A stretch of 17,874 bases of DNA, taken from Campylobacteraceae bacterium. GTDB taxonomy: Bacteria; Campylobacterota; Campylobacteria; Campylobacterales; Sulfurovaceae. Both the position numbers and the translations under genes were made by a program. Positions within the stretch are counted from its first letter, which is position 1, and each line of letters starts with the position of its first letter. Shown here piece by piece: positions 14,912 to 17,874 of this stretch. Where the stretch lies: positions 1-17,874 of the forward strand of contig JALSQJ010000032.1 of NCBI GenBank assembly GCA_026985495.1, read 5' to 3'. The notes beneath the pieces are model-generated. The model made no database searches. It worked only from the letters and a program-made list of their open reading frames with translations, and was not told the origin of the DNA.

Positions 14912-16666
14912 CTACTCCCAATCTTCTAAAAAACTCTTGTGAAGCTTTTTAATTTTTCTTTGAATAGTTTGAATTTCATCAAACATATTTTGCTCTTGTT
15001 TAAAATTATTTAATATTTTTCCCCTCTCTTGTAGAGATAAATATGGTACTTTTAGTTTTCTTAACTCTTTGGTTGATATTTGAGGCATAGCAGTTCCTGA
15101 TACCAATTGGTTTAAAAGAGCTTGTCCTATATTTGATTTTAAAAACATATAAAGTTCTATGGCTCTATTTTTATCTTTCAATCTTATAATCTCAATAGCT
15201 TGTGAAGCTAAAAGTAGATTATCTAGTTCTCCCACAATAGCAACTTTTCCAATTGTTCCTTTTGTACTCAAAAGAATATCATTTGTTTCTAATTTATAAG
15301 TATTATATTTTTTATATTGTTCATCAATATATATTTTTTTTCTACCCATATAAGTATACCCTGCCGTAGAAAAATCAGAAGGAGAAAGAATATAAACTTC
15401 TTTACCCTTACTCTCATCTTTAAATAGTTGAGATTTCTTTATAGTAGCTATATCTTCCAATGTAGCCAATTCATAACTTTCAATTTTTTCTTTAATTTTA
15501 ATTATCTCTTGTGACACAACATATCTATCAATAGCTAAGGAGTATCTATTTTTAATAATTTCATCAATACTAATTAATGCTGAATATTTCTCATTTAATT
15601 GTTTTGTTTTATAAATATCAACTATTTTATCTATATCATTTAAAATAATTTTTCGCTTATCTTTTGTTAAGAAAAAATTATCTTTTAAATTAAGAAAATA
15701 TACTTTATCATTTTTTTTATTTTTATTAATAAGAAAAAAAGTTGTTTCAATTGATGTAGCACTATGTAAGTTTGGTGGGAGTTGAATAATAGCTTCTAAC
15801 CAATTATTATCAATAATATATTTCCTCAATAACTCTTCTGCCCCACTTCGATAAGTTAATCCTACAGATACTAGAACAACTGCTTCTTTTTTTGTTTGAG
15901 CTAAAATATGTTCAAAAAATGGAACATCCAGTAAGTTACCTTTTTGTATTTTAAATCTATTATACATATCGTGATAAAAAAACTCTGTATCCTTTCTCAT
16001 ACTGAATGGAGGAAATGATACAACACAATCAAATTTTTTTAATTCATTACCTTCTAAATAAGATGGTTGCTTTAAAATATCTGTATTCTTAAATACTATG
16101 TTTTTTGCGTCTAAAATCTTTATAAGTTCAACAATAAATAGTTCTTCTCTGTTGATAGCTTCTGCATATACTTTAGCATTTGTAAAATATGCAACATTAT
16201 AACTTTTATTAAAAGGAGTATACACACTATCACAATCTAAAGTTAATAGTTTTGTAGCAAACTCAACTAATTGGGTATGAGCAGGAATAGAAAAATCTAT
16301 TTTAGAATCAAAAGCCTCATTTACAGCTAATGGTTCATCAACAGATACTACAAAGTCTAGTATTCGCCAAAAATCTTTTACACTTATTATATTTAAAAAA
16401 TTAAAGTCCATTTCAAATATTTCAAATATCTTAATAAATACTAGATTATGCACTACTTGTTTAAAACTATCAACTATATTTTCAGACATAAATCTTGATT
16501 CATTCGTAACATTTAAATAGAAATTATTAAAAGTCAAATCAGTAGGTATATTCTTATCTTCTAAAGATAATTTTTTCCATGATAATAATAGATATATTAT
16601 AATTACGGTTTCTTTTTTATTTAACTGAATACTTAATGCTAGTTTATTAATGTCTTCTAAATCCAT
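14912..16666 (-). CDS. Fused HsdM-HsdS-like type I methylase/specificity protein with degenerate catalytic motifs
   Basis: A 584-residue protein. Residues ~120-340 follow the N6-adenine methylase (HsdM) fold, with the typical late segments VPFFEHIL (248-255), AEELLRKYII (276-285) and AIIQLPPNLHSATSIETTFFLI (292-313). The SAM motif I (DPxCGSGG) is replaced by YTPFNKSYN (149-157), and the catalytic NPPF reads FPPF (218-221), so methyl transfer is doubtful. Residues ~390-584 are one HsdS half: a single target-recognition domain (TNDILLSTKGTIGKVAIVG, LLASQA, SGTAMPQISTKELRKLKVP) and a coiled-coil-like C-terminal helix. It probably binds DNA and may act as a regulator or decoy. No hsdR is nearby. 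Ribosome site TTAAAGGAG (16672-16680), promoter at 16714-16719. The base composition is more AT-rich than the glycan genes. Confidence 0.82.
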   Translation of the reverse strand: MDLEDINKLALSIQLNKKETVIIIYLLLSWKKLSLEDKNIPTDLTFNNFYLNVTNESRFMSENIVDSFKQVVHNLVFIKIFEIFEMDFNFLNIISVKDFWRILDFVVSVDEPLAVNEAFDSKIDFSIPAHTQLVEFATKLLTLDCDSVYTPFNKSYNVAYFTNAKVYAEAINREELFIVELIKILDAKNIVFKNTDILKQPSYLEGNELKKFDCVVSFPPFSMRKDTEFFYHDMYNRFKIQKGNLLDVPFFEHILAQTKKEAVVLVSVGLTYRSGAEELLRKYIIDNNWLEAIIQLPPNLHSATSIETTFFLINKNKKNDKVYFLNLKDNFFLTKDKRKIILNDIDKIVDIYKTKQLNEKYSALISIDEIIKNRYSLAIDRYVVSQEIIKIKEKIESYELATLEDIATIKKSQLFKDESKGKEVYILSPSDFSTAGYTYMGRKKIYIDEQYKKYNTYKLETNDILLSTKGTIGKVAIVGELDNLLLASQAIEIIRLKDKNRAIELYMFLKSNIGQALLNQLVSGTAMPQISTKELRKLKVPYLSLQERGKILNNFKQEQNMFDEIQTIQRKIKKLHKSFLEDWE

Positions 16667-16680
16667 AAGCTCTCCTTTAA

Positions 16681-16704
16681 TTAATTTGGTCTGTACTAAA
16701 TTAA
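16681..16704. promoter_or_regulatory. Palindromic operator candidate
   Basis: Two 10-nt arms (TTAATTTGGT and ACTAAATTAA) around CTGT form an inverted repeat with one mismatch. It lies between the -10 box (16714-16719) and the ribosome site of the HsdM/HsdS-like gene, spanning the expected transcription start. This is a good place for repression. The adjacent ribbon-helix-helix DUF1778 protein is the obvious candidate binder (inference). Confidence 0.45.
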
Positions 16705-16713
16705 GATAAAAGA

Positions 16714-16719
16714 ATTATA
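16714..16719 (-). promoter_or_regulatory. -10 box of the HsdM/S-GNAT operon
   Basis: The minus strand reads GTTATAAT, giving the hexamer TATAAT. A start near 16707 would give a leader of about 40 nt containing the palindrome at 16681-16704 and the AAAGGAG site before the ATG at 16666. Confidence 0.5.
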
Positions 16720-16825
16720 ACTAAAAGAAAAGAGCATGTCAAGTTGTAAAGAGCAAACTAAAAATTACTTCTTTTAATCTTAGTAAAGTTAAAATACCCG
16801 TATATAAACCGTACAAGGATATAAG

Positions 16826-17101
16826 ATGAGCCAACCTAATAACTTAAAAGATGCAAGAATAGAGTTCAAAACATCTAAGGATATAAAAATATTATTACAA
16901 GAAGTTGCAAATTCATTGGGCATGGATTTAAGCAACTTTTTAATCTCAACAGCCGTACAAAGAGCCAAAGAGATACAAAAAGAAGAAAGAGTATTGATGT
17001 TATCCAACCAAGAATGGAAAAACTTTCAAAAAATCATCAATACACCTAAAAAACCTACACAAGAGTTTAAAGAACTTATGAAGCTTAAAAGCTTTGAATA
17101 A
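16826..17101 (+). CDS. DUF1778 family antitoxin (TacA-like, ribbon-helix-helix)
   Basis: A 91-residue protein of usual DUF1778 length. Residues ~9-51 fit the ribbon-helix-helix: a DNA-contacting strand (ARIEFKTS), then two helices (KILLQEVANSLGMDLSNFLI and AVQRAKEIQKE). The C-terminal part (VLMLSNQEWKNFQKIINTP, 55-73, then Lys/Glu-rich) matches the region that wraps GNAT toxins and carries the family's LSxxxWxxFxxxLxxP pattern. Such proteins neutralise a TacT/AtaT-type acetyltransferase and repress their own promoter. AAGGA at 16815-16819 gives a 6-nt spacing to the ATG. Usually the toxin follows directly downstream; here no toxin follows, and the GNAT gene lies on the other side of the HsdM/S gene on the opposite strand. 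Confidence 0.82.
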   Translation: MSQPNNLKDARIEFKTSKDIKILLQEVANSLGMDLSNFLISTAVQRAKEIQKEERVLMLSNQEWKNFQKIINTPKKPTQEFKELMKLKSFE

Positions 17102-17231
17102 TGTAGTATTAGAATTTTGTACACTTAATCTTAGGCATAAAAGGGGATAGTTTAGAACCTTGTTTAGATATACATGATTTTTTATGGTCTCAAGACCAGC
17201 AAGTGCTGTTATTTATTTTACTATTGCATTT
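17102..17231. other. Intergenic spacer with two small adjacent hairpins
   Basis: No gene is seen here between the convergent antitoxin and HTTM/DCC genes. GGTCTCAAGACC (17186-17197) and CAGCAAGTGCTG (17197-17208) are back-to-back short inverted repeats, followed by a T-rich stretch. They may act as a weak terminator or mark a recombination scar. No remnant of a GNAT toxin was visible directly behind the antitoxin. Confidence 0.3.
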
Positions 17232-17874
17232 TTATATCTGACACCCCTTACTATTACACCCAAACCTATATCTATTTCTAGCAATCCAACCATAGATATA
17301 TCTTCCTATAGTTGGTATAAATGGCAAATAGAGTATAGGTAACACAATCCAAAAAAGTGGCATTACCCATAACATGCGTCGAACACCATCAAACCCAACA
17401 TAACTCTCTTTGCTTCTTACACCTTTGGCAAAGAGACCTTTTTCAATATCATTGTCCCAACTCTCCAACTGCCCCTCATAACCATCTATCTCATTAGAGC
17501 TAATCACAATTAAACGGTTAAACCAATCAAATTTTTTAGCAATCCATACACTTTTTTTACAAAAAGAGCAATCTCCGTCCCATACAACAATAACCTTTTG
17601 AAAAAAGCGATGAATTGGTAAAAAAACCAACCAACTTAGAAAGATACCTGTAAAAAAAAGATTTATTGCTAAGGAGCTTAGATGAAATGAGATATAGATA
17701 AAAATAGCTAAGGGAATATAGTTTCTTTTAAAGAAAAGCACTGGAATGAGCAGATGTTCCAAATAGATTAAAACTGTTCCAAAAATATCAATCCAACTAT
17801 TTTGACTAATAAACTCTCTTAAATAGAAATATCCCCTATCATCTCCCAATTCAATCTTTATAAGATTAAGCTCA
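17232..17874 (-). CDS. HTTM-like membrane protein with C-terminal DCC (DUF393) thiol-redox domain, 5' end outside window
   Basis: The frame is open to the right edge (residues ...ELNLIKIE before the first internal TTG at 17849), so the true start lies outside. About 213 residues are visible. Two to three membrane segments (roughly 20-40 and 45-77 counted from the TTG) resemble the end of an HTTM domain. A DCC domain follows with VVWDGDCSFCKKS (88-100), where C94-x-x-C97 is the thioredoxin-like redox pair following DGDC. Another hydrophobic stretch (about 160-180) and a C-terminal Cys pair (GCNSKGCQI) complete it. HTTM proteins are distantly related to vitamin K-dependent gamma-carboxylase; DCC proteins are putative thiol-disulfide oxidoreductases. 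The fusion suggests a membrane redox or quinone-linked role, but substrates are unknown. Confidence 0.75.
   Translation of the reverse strand, partial: ELNLIKIELGDDRGYFYLREFISQNSWIDIFGTVLIYLEHLLIPVLFFKRNYIPLAIFIYISFHLSSLAINLFFTGIFLSWLVFLPIHRFFQKVIVVWDGDCSFCKKSVWIAKKFDWFNRLIVISSNEIDGYEGQLESWDNDIEKGLFAKGVRSKESYVGFDGVRRMLWVMPLFWIVLPILYLPFIPTIGRYIYGWIARNRYRFGCNSKGCQI

Noticed and set aside
14912..17101. Complete type I restriction-modification, BREX or DISARM system
   Set aside because: No HsdR, helicase, phosphatase or nuclease gene is present, and the methylase motifs are degenerate.
17180..17340. Plus-strand frame starting near 17183 with a hydrophobic stretch
   Set aside because: It runs antisense into the conserved HTTM/DCC gene, has no ribosome site, and its hydrophobicity comes from the AT-rich spacer.

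Overview
The window is AT-rich, with heavy use of TCT/CTC/AGA codons and AAGGA- or GGAG-type ribosome sites. Its promoters are extended -10 boxes (TGnTAtAAT) behind AT-rich tracts, with no clear -35 box. This fits a campylobacterotal (epsilonproteobacterial) chromosome such as the Sulfurimonas/Sulfurovum/Arcobacter group. That assignment is inference from style; no marker gene is present.

Layout. (1) Positions 1-97 (minus) hold the first 32 codons of a membrane-anchored protein that runs off the left edge. (2) Positions 224-6303 (minus) are a compact five-gene operon. In transcription order it encodes a SAM methyltransferase, a complete glutamine-dependent asparagine synthetase, a family 4 glycosyltransferase, an EptA/sulfatase-fold membrane phosphotransferase and a second SAM methyltransferase. 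Junctions are 2 or 11 nt gaps or 4-10 nt overlaps. (3) Divergent from it across a short promoter region, 6417-12685 (plus) is a second operon. It encodes a Wzx-type flippase, two asparagine-synthetase-like proteins lacking the glutaminase nucleophile, an unrecognised protein with an unclear start, and an acyltransferase-3 membrane protein. Together (2) and (3) look like one cell-surface glycan or glycolipid locus: assembly (GT4), export (flippase) and decoration (methyl, phosphoethanolamine-like, acyl and probably amide groups).

(4) Positions 12770-14236 encode a secreted protein with three tandem Ig-like repeats, with its own promoter and a strong hairpin terminator. (5) Positions 14386-17101 look like an acquired module, more AT-rich and different in codon texture. 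A GNAT acetyltransferase of the TacT toxin type lies directly behind a fused HsdM-HsdS-like protein whose SAM and catalytic motifs are degenerate. A DUF1778 (TacA-type) ribbon-helix-helix antitoxin is transcribed divergently from the pair. A possible prepilin leader relic lies at the module's left edge. (6) Positions 17232-17874 (minus) are the C-terminal part of an HTTM-like membrane protein fused to a DCC/DUF393 thiol-redox domain, cut by the right edge.

The most interesting points are the three synthetases with graded loss of the glutaminase domain, next to an unknown protein, and the toxin/antitoxin pair split by a methylase-specificity pseudoenzyme. No rRNA, tRNA, CRISPR array or transposase was seen. 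No gene-free stretch exceeds 300 bases.
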